Origin: Tulasnella sp. 424
Lineage: Eukaryota; Basidiomycota; Agaricomycetes; Cantharellales; Tulasnellaceae
Reading direction: 5' to 3'
Assembly: GCA_019633425.1 (NCBI GenBank)
Contig: WSUB01000024.1
Coordinates: 124,001-188,000, forward strand
Length of the DNA stretch: 64,000 bases
Notes under the pieces: model-generated
The model's input: the letters and a program-made list of their open reading frames with translations, nothing else
Told to the model about the DNA's origin: nothing
Databases searched by the model: none
Position numbers and translations under genes: made by a program
Shown here: piece by piece, positions 1 to 10,985 of the stretch
Numbering within the stretch: the stretch's first letter is position 1
Layout of the letters: each line of letters begins with the position of its first letter

Positions 1-1542
1 TTCTCCAGCCTTCCTCTCATCTGTCTTTCACTGCTGCCTCTCGTCTCCGCGGCACCCACCAGACGCGCCGGGCTTGTTGGGGCGGCTTACAGTTAGTTGT
101 TTGATCACGCTATTCGACGAATCTGGGCTTACTGTGGCGTGTATATAGTCATCAACAACGATCCTTCCGGTAACTCGATTCTCGCCAGCAACATGGCAGA
201 GGACGGCACGTTGGTGGGTCAGCATTACCCTCAGAGTATAGCAAGGCGCTTATAAATGTCCATCTTAGACCTTCGGCGGGGCGATCTCTGCTGGAGGAAT
301 AGGATTGCATGGCAACAACACGAACCCAAACGCTGGCGACCCTCTTTTCAGCCAAGATGCGATCAAGGTGGTCGGTGGATATCTGTACACCGTGAATGTA
401 AGTTTTGGAATCCTCTTACAACCAGGCTCTTGGGCTCACTTTTCCGTGTATAGTCGGGATCTAATACTGTCGTCATGTTCAAAATCAACCCGGAAAACCC
501 ATCCGACCTCACCATGCTCGGCCAACCCGTCAATTCGGGGGGAGATTTCCCCTTGTCAATCGCCGTTTCCGAATGGGGACAAGTTTGCGTCTTGAATGGT
601 GGTGCGGTCAGTAACGTCAGGTGTGTTTAGGTGGTCGTATTATCTCCAATCTGCCTTTACTGACGGGCTTGTTCAGTTGCTTTAAAGCGGATCCAGCGAA
701 TGGTCTTACGGCTCTGCCTGATGCGATTCGAGCGCTACCACTGAGCCAGACGACACCTCCAAGTGGACCTGCTGGGTCGGCATCAGATATCATCTTCACG
801 CCTTCTCACAAGCTTCTCGCGTCTGTTAAGGGATCGTCGGAGAGCCAGCCGGGTTACATTGCCGAGTGGGCTGTTGATCCTACAACCGGCCAGTTGTCCC
901 AGGACTTCGTCAAGAACACCATTTCTTCCCCCGGAATGAATCCTTTCGGTATGACCCCAATTCCCGGACGAGATGCGATATTGAGCGCCGACCCGGCCGT
1001 TGGCTACGCAATTTGGGATTTGACAACTGTGCCAGCCACCTCCAACGTCATTTCTGTTTCCGGACAGATGGCCATCTGTTGTAAGTTCCCGCACTTGTTA
1101 TTTCTTGCAACGACAAAGTCTGACTTTCCGTTGGATGGCGTAGGGTCGACTTATTCTGCTTCCACCCAGAGTTTCTTCCTTGTGGATCCTGGTGCTTCTG
1201 AGGTCGTCGAAGTTGCTATCGACGAATCTCTCCAGAGCACGACTATCAAGCAATATCAACTTGCGACGGGCTCTGGGCCGCTCGATGGCGCAGTAGGTTC
1301 GTTTGCAGGCAAAGAGTATGTGAAAAGCTGCCTGTTGAACTTTGGCTGTCGTGCTTACTCAGAACCTTTCTAGTTATCTCTATGTACTTTCCGCCGCAAT
1401 GACCTCGATTGACGTTTTCGCTCTTCCTAGTAAAGGGGGGGCTGAACCGGTCCAAACCTTCAACCTTACAACTGCCGTCAACGATATGACTCCTGTTTCA
1501 TCCAAGAACCTTCAAGGCATGGCGGTTTATATTGTTGCTTAA
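1..1542 (+). CDS. Secreted beta-propeller protein, carboxymuconate cyclase-like (5' end missing)
   Basis: The coding sequence is already open at base 1 with a hydrophobic, Leu-rich stretch ending in VSAAPTRR, which reads as the rest of a signal peptide; the start codon lies outside the window. Introns at 92-148, 214-268, from 398, about 621-675, from 1081 and from about 1316 keep one frame to the TAA at 1540-1542. The protein has repeated short beta-strand blocks with GG, SG and DP turns (GGDFPLSIAVS, ADPAVGYAIWDL, FFLVDPGASEVVEV, YLYVLSAAMTSIDVF). This matches the fungal 3-carboxy-cis,cis-muconate lactonizing enzyme-like family, a seven-bladed propeller of mostly unknown extracellular role. 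Catalytic function is not shown by the sequence, because many family members in basidiomycetes are uncharacterised secreted proteins. The next gene lies about 490 bp downstream on the same strand. Confidence 0.65.
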
Positions 1543-2030
1543 GTAGTCGTGACTCTTTTCTGCGGGCTTCTGTATGGACATTCTTTGCAATTTCGGTAGC
1601 TCCATAATGTTCCTCATTAGTATCTAGGGCTCTGAAATAAAGATTTTTAAAGCCAAAGCTCTTGATTTCTGTGAAAATGTGACGACATCTGACTGCGTCC
1701 GGTGATAGCTATCACCGGACGCATGTCTTCATTGTGATCCCTTCTCTACCCGTATTCCAATTCCCGTTCATCCACCAGCCCATCTGCTTCTCATCACCCA
1801 CTTCAAGTAACTAATTCCGTTCTATTTTTTTTTTTTACCTCTGTACAACGGATATACCAAGTATCTAGACTGAATGAGACGAAATGGAAGAGGGGTAAAG
1901 TCCCCAGTCGCGGCAGCTTGGCATAAGCGGAGGAGCTCGCGCCGGAGCTAAGGGGCTTACATCCGTGGGCCTAGCATTACGTATACGTCTCGTCGAACGC
2001 TTCGGCGCCGCCGACCTTTACCACGGCGCG
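1543..2030. other. Intergenic region between two co-directional genes
   Basis: There is no coding potential here. The region holds the 3' end of the propeller gene (AATAAA-like ctgaaataaag near 1632-1642), a perfect 30-bp palindrome, CT-rich sequence and a T-run near 1826-1836 ahead of the next gene. Confidence 0.6.
1694..1723. repeat. Perfect 30-bp palindrome
   Basis: The half-site tgcgtccggtgatag (1694-1708) is followed with no spacer by its exact reverse complement (1709-1723). It lies about 150 bp after the stop codon of the propeller gene. As RNA it would form a long GC-rich stem; as DNA it is a symmetric site. Its function is unknown. Confidence 0.9.
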
Positions 2031-4030
2031 ATGAGCCACACCTTCAGCATCGATACCACCCAGCTCCCAGTCACTTCGGTATGTGTATACCAGGCTGATC
2101 GGGCCGAAGTCCATCGAACGTTGCCTGTCGAACTTGAAGTAAGCAAAACAATCAGCAGTCCATGACATCTCAGTCACTAACATGATTCTCTTCGTGTTCA
2201 GGAGGGTCAAAACGAAATAAAAATCGAGAGACTTCCTTCTGGAGTAGAACCCGACTCCATTCGTGTCGAGGGCACCGGGAGTGCCGTCATTTTTGACGTG
2301 ATACACAGCCCCCCACCACCCGTTGTCCTCTCTTATGACAAGTCTCAAAACCCAGCACTTCACGATCTTGCCAAGAAGAAAGGTAACCTGAATGCTGAAA
2401 AGACTATCCTAGAGCAGCAAGCCACTGTTCTCAAGGATTACGGCTCTACGTTGAAAGCCGGCGTCGCAGATGCAGCCAAGCTCGCGGAGTTCTTGGAGCT
2501 TTACAAAGAAAGGAAGCAGCAGATTTTTGACGAACTCCAGAAAGTCAAGGCTCAAATTAGTGAGGTCGACTCCGAACAAGATAGGATCAAAAAAGAGTTT
2601 TGGGCAGATGCCGCTGGGCAGAAGCGCCAAACGAAGGTGACGGTGGTAGTTTTGGCGCAGCAGAAGGGCAAAGCGGAACTGTCTCTTCGCTACAGTAAGT
2701 AGTCATCTTCGGGCTTGGACAGGCGACAAACTTACCTTTCGATTTCTTTTTGCCCTTCGCAAGTGGTAAACGGCGCCTCTTGGACGCCCATGTACGACTT
2801 GCGGGCCAAAATCTCCCATGCACCCGGCGAATCATCAAGCATCACCCTGCAATACAAGGCATCAATTTCACAAAAGACTGGAGAGGATTGGACGGACGTT
2901 GCCCTCACTCTCAGCACAGCCGCTCCTCAATTGGGGGCGACCATCCCAACATTGACCCCATACAAGATCGGTCGACCTCGACCTCCTCCACCGCCTCCTA
3001 TGGCATATATGGCACAACCGATGATAATGACGATGAGCGCCGCGCTCCCACTACCAGGAGTGGTGGAGGAGTCTGAAGACGACGAAGACGACGATGACGA
3101 CATGGGCGTTGACTTGTTTGATGAAGGGCCACCTCCTCCGGCTATCGCTCATGCAACAGCGCAAGCTATCGAAGGAGCAACGAGCAGCACTTTTGTCATT
3201 GCCGGGAAGTCCACGATTCCTACCCACCAACAAGACGATGAGCAGACCCACAAGGTGTCCGTTGCGGTCATCGACCTTGATGCAAAGCTGGAATGGGTTG
3301 CGGTTCCCAAGGCCCAAACTTCGGCGTTCTTGAAGGTTAGCTATTTGCCGAATGCGCCTGCTATGACCGCTGACGATCTGTTCTATTTTTCATAGTGCAA
3401 GGTCAAGAACACGTCTCAATACATCCTTCTCCCTGGACAAACCAGCGTCTTCATGGACGATAACTTTGTTTGCAAGTCAAATCTTCCGGTAAGATGCCTC
3501 CGAAGTTCGATTTGAACCAAAGTTGACCCAAAGTCGCGTCGCCAACCCTGCAGAGCGTCAATCCCAACGAGAGCTTCTCTACCTCCCTTGGAGTGGATCC
3601 TGCCATCCGGATCACCTATCATCCTCAGCAAAAGAAGAGCAAGAATGCCACAGGTGGTCTACTTTCGAGCAAGATTGATGTCACGGCGTACGTCCAGCGC
3701 ATCACCATCAAGAACACAAGGGCGACCGCCGCCGCCCCTCTGTTTATCAAAGATCAAATCCCTGTCAGCGAAGACTCTGACCTCAAGGTGCTACTCACGG
3801 AGCCCCGCTTGTCAAAGGAGCGACCAGAAATAACTATCGCTAGTGGTACCAAGGCACACTGGGCGCCACGCGACGCTGACAGAGAAGATGAGGACAAGAC
3901 GGCCAACGCTGGCACGGAGGAAGATGGCGTTATAGAATGGATCTGTGATATTCCTCCGGGAAAGACTCAAGAACTATCTTTGGCCTGGGAGGTATCTGGA
4001 CCAGCGGGAAAGCATTGGGTCCGCCACTAG
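2031..4030 (+). CDS. DUF4140/DUF4139 (mucoidy inhibitor A-like) protein
   Basis: Five exons (2031-2138, 2202-2694, 2764-3335, 3396-3488, 3554-4030) join in frame to 1743 nt, predicting 580 residues. The ATG at 2031 opens MSHTFSIDTTQLPVTSV, which leads straight into a DUF4140-type N-terminal domain (VCVYQADRAEVHR, EIKIERLPSGVEPDSI). A Lys/Glu-rich coiled coil follows (about residues 95-165). The DUF4139 beta-rich domain then begins at WTPMYDLRA, with GEDWTDVALTLSTAAP and, near the C terminus, ITIKNTRATA and EWICDIPPGKTQEL. A loop in the middle carries a poly-Pro stretch and a strongly acidic run (3064-3105). The family is widespread in bacteria and fungi; its biochemical role is not established. 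The gene is complete, and its 3' end converges on the RING gene at 4301. Confidence 0.85.
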
Positions 4031-4300
4031 TCTTCTCTGTTTGTATGCGACAACCTGTACATTGGAAATCATTTTACGAAGGCTGGCTTCTAAGACAGCT
4101 TCCTACCAACACGATAATTACAGCAATGCAAACAAGACCAAAAGTAATGCGAAACGCTTGGGATAGCTAGAACCAACCAGGCCGCTCACCAACCGTTAAC
4201 CAGAGCGCCCCGTGGCAGCTGCGGCCGTGTTTCGTTGATGAGTATTGTGGCAGATATGCTAGCAGCAGCGGGTTTTGTCAGTTAGGCTACTGGGGGTCAG

Positions 4301-6375
4301 TTACAACGCAGCAACGTACATTGTACCTGCTTGCGTGGCTGGGTTGGCGCTGAGTCCGGCATTCAAAGCCGTACCTAGGATTGCGAAGGGAGTGCTGTGA
4401 GTTTAATGTGTACGACATGAGGTTTTGAAAGTGCACAGGACACTGACCAGCAGTCTGCCGGGAAGACGGGACCTTGGGGATAGCCTGGCCGAGTACCCGT
4501 CAGACCATTAAAGAGGTTTGAAACGGCTCCGGTGATACCTGGGCGTTGGGCTTGTGCGTTTCTAATAAGGTTGACCTGATTCATCCACCAATGGAAGAAA
4601 AACTCGCTGTTGTAACGCCAATCAGTATTTGAATGCTTTTTGGTTCTAAAGCAGGAGCCGTTCAACCCACCTAACAATAGTCAAAACTGAGTCGTCACAG
4701 AGATGAACCTGGGGTCCCCATTTAGCATCGCACCGCCTGTCCAGTTCTTGGACTTCGTCATCGTATGCATCGTCGTCATCATCCAATTGCCCGCCGTTGG
4801 GCAGGTTTCGGCGGCCGGCAGCCTTCTCGGTTTCCAGTTTCAGTTGAACGAGTTGTTCAAGGATGTTGTCAACGGAGATTTGATTAGCCATGATGTATTG
4901 AGAGAAGCGTTGTTCCTCATCAGCATTGGCGCGAATATGGGCGGGAGTCTGGTGCCAGAGGTAGTGAGCATCTACCGTTCCTCCCGAGAGGGCTATCAAT
5001 GAGAATTGTTAGTCCCACAGGCCAAACTGGAGCATACAGTCCCTATCTACCATTGCGTGGATGAAGTCTAAAGCCGTTGGGACAGCCTTGTGGATCGTAC
5101 AGGGAGCAAAGAGGCATGTCACAGTCACCACCTTGTTGAAATTGAGTTAGAGTCATGCCAGGCCGATAGAGGTGAGTAGGAGCTTACACTTTTGGCGTTC
5201 AGGAGACCAACCACTGGGAATGTATGTGGAGCAACCAGCACACTGGCTATGAGAGTTGGCTCCAGGGCTAGGGAATTACTTGTAAGTGTCGCGGTTCAAG
5301 AGCCAGTCGCGACACTTGGAACCTACAGTTGATTGATGATTGCGGCCTGCAGCCCGACTCTGTTTTCGCCTCGTCCGGGCGCTCTAATAGGAGTCCCTCC
5401 AGGCCGGTACGCCTGCTGTTCTGCTTGAATTTGCTCCGGGGTCGGGGGATGGATCGGGTCCGGGCAACGGTAACCTGTGTTGTTCTCTGGATAGCACGAT
5501 GGGCAGGGGAAAACTAAGTTCCCACCAGGTAAAGTGTCCGGAAGAGGTTGTGGTACGACGGGCTGGCTTTGGCTTTGAGTCCCCATTCCGACCGAACCGA
5601 AGCTCGGGATGATGAGCACCGAGTCAAATAACATCGAACCTCCTTGACTTTGACTCTGAGACTGGGTTTGAGATGGAAGAGACATGGGCGCTAGCATGTT
5701 TGGGCGTCGTCCCCGAGGGTACAGGTCCTCTCGGGCAGAGTCATCAAGCTGACGACGCGAAACTCGGCTGGATTCCCGGCGGAACTGGTCGATGATGTTC
5801 GCGAGATGGAAGTTGTGTCTGGCCACTTGTGACCGTTGTTTGCATATCGGGCAGTTCGCTTGGCTAAAAAGGTGCAAAAGTTAGTAAATCTGTGTCCGAA
5901 ATAGGGGCGAAAGCATGCCGATCTTGTTGACCCTCCCGCGGGACAAAACACACCGCCGCAATGGGACAAGAGGTCCACAAGGCAACCAGCCATAGCCACG
6001 GAGGCCGAAACATTCGCAGAGCTGTGTCCGATGCACAAAGAAGTAGGAAACGTGAACTCACTTCTGCCACCAGTGTGACAAGCATTCCCGGCAGAACGAA
6101 TGGATGCACGGCAGGACCAGGAATGGGTTGTCCATGACTGATAGGCAAATCCCACAGGAGAGCTGGTCCTCCATCGGATTTCGCTGAGAGCCACTTGCTG
6201 ATGGTATGGAGGGTAAGCTTTGCTCTGGTTGGGTTCCAGCGCCCATCGTTACTCGGTGCATCTGCGCGACTTGGGACTCCGTCAGCACCATCGATGAGTC
6301 GGGCTGCGAGCTTGGAATGATTTCGGAGTCGGTGTCCGACATGCGTTCGTCTTCGTCAGTGTAGTGTTCAGACAT
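4301..6375 (-). CDS. RING-finger E3 ubiquitin ligase with CHFR-like Cys-rich tail
   Basis: The start codon at 6373-6375 opens MSEHYTDEDERMSDTDSE, an acidic Ser-rich N terminus. A complete C3HC4 RING follows: CGIC, then CIHSFCREC, then, across an unusually long intron of about 195 bp, CPIC. Next is a QSQSQ-rich linker, CPSC...CPDP, and a second Cys cluster (CAGC, then CGDCDMPLC and GC) that resembles the C-terminal zinc-binding region of the CHFR checkpoint ligase. Four more introns can be spliced down to ...MYVAAL and the TAA at 4301-4303. An acidic DDDDDAYDDE run lies near 4775. No FHA domain, which CHFR and yeast Dma proteins have, is visible upstream. The RING supports ubiquitin-ligase activity; the substrate is unknown. 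It is divergent from the RasGAP gene across an 825-bp promoter region. Confidence 0.8.
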
Positions 6376-7200
6376 AGCGCTGGCAATTGAGCGAGATTGG
6401 GGAGATGGTTGGAGGGGAAGAACGAGAGGTTTTGTACCCTTTTTCAATGGCTGTTCGGGTGACGGCCTTAAGGGGTCTTCCGATCCGCTGTACACGTGCC
6501 TGACTTGTGCGCGCCGAGTACAAAAGGCTTAGCCCCTATACGAGTCATTTGGAATGAGATGCGCCACAGACAGCTAGAACCCACGTTGATGATTCCACGA
6601 CTATCGGTATCTACACCCACTATGATTGCGGCTCGAAGACTATAAATGCAACAGGTCGTTGTTCGTATTCAGAGCCCCACTCCAGCCCAACGCCGGTGCC
6701 GTACTATCGTCCGAGACTAATGTATTTGACGGAATGAATCAAAAACTATTCGAGCAATTGCTGCTAAACCAGACGCGCGAACCTAAGCGACTCGCATCCT
6801 CGTGGTCTGCCAACAACTTCACCCAGGAGCGTCCGAATGACTATCACGTGACACTTTAGGCAGTCATTAGCCATCGCTGAAGGTCGTTGGCTTCTAAAAA
6901 TACGACACTTAGTCACAAATTACGTTATTCACTCTCATCTTAGATATCAAAAGGATGTTGTGTTCGCTGTTACCAAAGTATTTGTAAAAAGAACCCTCGT
7001 TAGGGATGATTGCAATGCTGACCAATTGTCGTTCTACTTTCGAACTTTGCTTGGTCTTAATCTAGACCGCAGAAGACTGTCGCCCACTCACCCTCCTTCA
7101 GTCCTCTTGCGGCTCCTCAGCTCTTCGAGACTCTGGAACCGATTGATCAAGGCCAAGCAATTTGTCGTCAGCGACTAGGTCTGTGACCTCCACTACTTGG
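6376..7200. promoter_or_regulatory. Divergent promoter region (RING ligase / RasGAP)
   Basis: This 825-bp spacer separates two start codons that point away from each other. It contains two exact CACGTG E-boxes, at 6493-6498 and 6845-6850, the core site of fungal bHLH factors. No open frame here starts with ATG and shows coding character. That the E-boxes act on either gene is inference. Confidence 0.45.
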
Positions 7201-10200
7201 ATGGACCCAGACTCCTCGTCTTCGACACCAGCTCCCCAGCCTTACTATGACCTCCCCGTGACTTTGTGGGAGCCTGCCCAGCACGATAAAAAGGTCAGTT
7301 CGCTTGCTTCCACCAACTTCGTCGCTTGTTAACCTGGCTAATTTCTTGGATTTTAGCTGCGGAAGGATGATTGGACTTCGCACCCTAGTGGTATGAATGT
7401 TTCTGGGGACGAAAGCTCTCGGACCCCAAAAGGTAAATCGCACATTGACAATCTCTTTCAGCATGGGCTCACGCTCTGTCACTTGCCTTCCCTCCAATCT
7501 CTAGATGGCCCTCCAACCCCAACTAGTTCCGATTTCACTCACGGGAAATGGCGCCAAGCTAAAATCCGGCTGTTCTGCGACCCGCCCCGGAACACTCCTT
7601 ATGATGCTCCTAACAAGCTCGTGATTTCATTCCCCGACTCGCCTTATCCATTAGAACCAATACACATCTATCGGATGTTTCAATCCGACATTCGTAGAAC
7701 GCACTACTCTGTCTTCTGTCAAAATTATGTTATTGGCATCCATCGTCGAACAGGTCAAGCCTACGGCATCCCCCCTATTTCCACAACCCCCGACTCGTCA
7801 CAAAGTCTCCTCAACGCTCCAGGATCTCATGCTGGATTTCAAACATCCTCTCCTTGGACGATTTCCGCCAACTTCCTCCAACCCCAGAGCAGCCGACTCG
7901 ATTCTCTGTACATCGTTGATTCCCCCGTCTCGATGCAATCAAACGACCCCGCTTCTTTCCCTCCACTCTACATTAAGTTCCCTTCCGCAGAAGTCCACGA
8001 CACGTGGTTTGCTCTTCTTCACGCCCATTCTGTCCCCGAGACCTTCGTGAACGGAGTGCCCTCGCTTCCAACTTTCGACGAAGAGGCCGTCCAATATCGC
8101 AAATGGCGTAGACTTACCCTCAATATCGACTGGCTTGAAGGTCTCAATGGATTTGAAGAAGGAGGAGTGAGAGAGGGGCCATCATCGTCTTCCGGCAAGG
8201 ATTCGTTGTCGGGGTCAAATTGGGTCGACTTTGACTTCTATTGCGACGTCCTGATTGATGGCCTTTTGGTGGGCAGAACCACGATAAAACGCTGGTCTCG
8301 TCCGCTTAATTCATCGATGCGGGTTGATTGGCATGAGCGCTTTGAACTCTCCGAACTCCCTTCGCTTGGCACCCTTCAACTTCTCATTTGGAAAATGAAG
8401 GCGGAGAAAGCAGAAAAGGAACGAGCTCCAACGCAGAGTGTCTCCGGTTCGGATAGCCAGAGGCAACGTCTTACATCACTCGCTTCTTCGTCGATTTCCG
8501 CGGGCGTAGCGTTTATCAGCCATGCAGTTGGGTTTGGACATAAGGAGAGGCAACGAATCTGTATAGGTCAGGTGCAGATCGCTCTGTCCGACTTCACAAG
8601 AGGGGAAACTGTAGATGGGAAATGGGAGGTCACCTCGTTCGGGTCCCGAATACCCTGGAGGATAGGTCCTCCACTGACAACGTGGCTTAAACTCAAAGTA
8701 GAAGAGTGAGTGACAAGGAATATGGTGGTTCCGCAGATCAACGGGTAACCTGACCTATCCATGTCTGGAATTATTCTTAGATGCAACATAATGCCGCTGA
8801 AGGCGTATTCGGAGCTTTCATCGTTTCTAAAGCCTTCGGAAACCTTTCTTCTCCTCGACCAATCCTGCTTCACTAAAGGAAAAGGAACCCCATCCTTCCA
8901 GAAAGCCTGTCTACCCACCCTCCAGCGATGCCTCTACGACCTCTCGGTCGAAGATTCCACCATTATTCAAGACGCTTCACATATTCTTACCTCGGAAATC
9001 GCCAAATTGTGGGAGAAGACCGCCGCTCACCCAGGCTCGTCCGTTAACAACACGCTGTTCCGTTCCGGTGCCGTTCACAGCAAGGTTGTGGAACTCATTA
9101 TGACGAACCTCGGGCACGAATGGCTGGTCAATAGTTTGGGTCAGTTCATTCAGGACGTCATTGCGGACAAAAGTATATCCAAGTCTGGGCATGCTAAAAG
9201 TGACAAGAAGTCCGGGAAAGAAGGGAGTGGCAATCCCACTTCCGACTACAACTCGGCACACGCAAAAGCCAAACTTGATGAGGACGTCCTAATGTCCTGG
9301 TGTGACAAGGCTTGGTGTTATATTTGGAATGCTAGGGACCAGTGTCCTAAGTAAGTGGAAGCGCGTTGGTCCTCATTGCAATGCATTGCTCAGCATATAT
9401 CCGTTTAGTGAGCTCCGCCAAATTTTTTTCACTATTCGAAGTGAAATCGAGAGCCGATTCAACCCAAAGCCCGCCAAGCGGCTATTCCAAGTGTCGCACA
9501 GCAAACCGCGCAAAGATTACAGCACTTCGGCAACTGCAGAAGATAGCCCAGAGTACTCGGGGTCAGCCGATGCCCAGGGCCCAGGTGAATCAAAGTATGA
9601 GAACTTTAAATTCCAGGTCATATCTGGCTTCGCATTCTTGCGGTTCTTTTCACCTGCACTCCTTAACCCTCATCTCTATCATCTGTCCCATGGGCGCCTG
9701 GACGATAACGTGGGGGACATTCTGAAGGCGGTAGCTAGAGCTCTACAGCAACTTGCTAACCTCACTCAGGTGGGTCGACTTGACCTTTGACTAAGCTAAG
9801 AAAGGCGCCATTCACTCGTATACCTTTTCCGAACGTCCACAGGGCCATTCAGCAGAACCGGTACTCCGAGAATTCTCGAGGAAGTACTCCGGTGACATGG
9901 TCGACTACCTCCAAAGTATATCCACGCCAGCACCCTCAACGTCAAACAACCAGTTTTCCAAGCAAACATCCACTCGAGAAACTCCACGGGTATCACCAGC
10001 AGTGAACCATGCCCTGCAATTTCGCCTTAAAAGCCTACCTCCGCTTCATCAAGAATCAGTTCCCGCCCTCCCACATCTGGTCGACCCCTCACGATGTCTT
10101 GCTATGATCGTGTCAACAGTTGCTCGCCACACGCGGGACGATGACATCGACGAGTCCGTAGCGCCCACCTCCATGACTACGGAATGGCTGAACCTCCAAT

Positions 10201-10835
10201 GCATTTCCCTAAGAGTGGAGGAGCAGCGCCTTCGCTGTAGCAGAATCAATCCCAGCAAATCACCCGAGGAGGACGGGCAATCCTTCGCCTGGGCAGTCGA
10301 CGAGGATGTGCTTGCTTCCCCTGCATCCGATTCGGCGGAATTACCTCCCCAAGAACCAGAAACGATTCAGCAGGCGGAGAAAACGACCCAACCAACTTCG
10401 CAGGCAAATCAACAGGCAGTCAAGCCTTCTCCTGCCCTCAGCCAAGTGTCTACCTTTACCAGTAATACCACACTATCCCAGTATCTGGACTATTATCTGC
10501 GACAGGACGAGAACAGTGATGCCGAAAGAGTCCACACTCACGAAACCGAATATCGGCCAAGGTCCAACCGCCGACCTTCCACAGCCCCAGCAGCACAAAG
10601 GCTTAGCCACTTTCCAAACCTATCAACTACTTTTGAATCTTCCCCCCTTACCTCGCAACTTCAAGAACGTTCCCCTAAACCCGCGCAACAGGAGTCAGAT
10701 GCAGCGAGAAGCGATCAAGGTCGAGGGATCTCCCAACCGCTGGCCTCAGGTTCTGCTTCAAGCAATGATTTTGCCTCCCCAGCGCCTTCTGTACCTTCGG
10801 TGATGGTAGACGGAAGGGAGAGGGCGTCCGAGTGA
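7201..10835 (+). CDS. Ras GTPase-activating protein with C2 domain
   Basis: Five exons (7201-7293, 7357-8705, 8781-9350, 9394-9769, 9843-10835) give 3381 nt and 1126 residues. The first half contains a PH-like region and a C2-type block (VDFDFYCDVLIDGLLVGRTT, WHERFELSELPSLGTLQLLIW). The GAP domain follows. LFRSGAVHSK aligns with the arginine-finger motif LFRxNSLATK of RasGAPs, and GFAFLRFFSPALLNP carries the family FLRxxxPA signature. The last 300 or so residues are Ser/Pro/Gln-rich and probably disordered. The protein should speed GTP hydrolysis on Ras-type GTPases at membranes, with the C2 and PH-like parts binding lipid. It belongs near the SynGAP/DAB2IP type in domain order. The ATG at 7201 was chosen because the short first exon (MDPDSSSSTPAPQPYYDLP) splices cleanly; a Met at 7393 lies within exon 2. 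Confidence 0.88.
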
Positions 10836-10985
10836 TGGGCGACCGTCTGTAGGTTGAGGGCGCGCGATCCATGGTGAAAACTTTTTTCCGATTCGCTGTC
10901 TTGGGCTTTATACCATGTTACTCTAGAAGCATAGATGCAATATTATATCATTATGTGATTTGTATCGTACAACCGGCCATGATTT

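Noticed and set aside
6626..6859. Plus-strand frame in the RING/RasGAP spacer
   Set aside because: It has no ATG at its start, lies in a divergent promoter and shows no family features.
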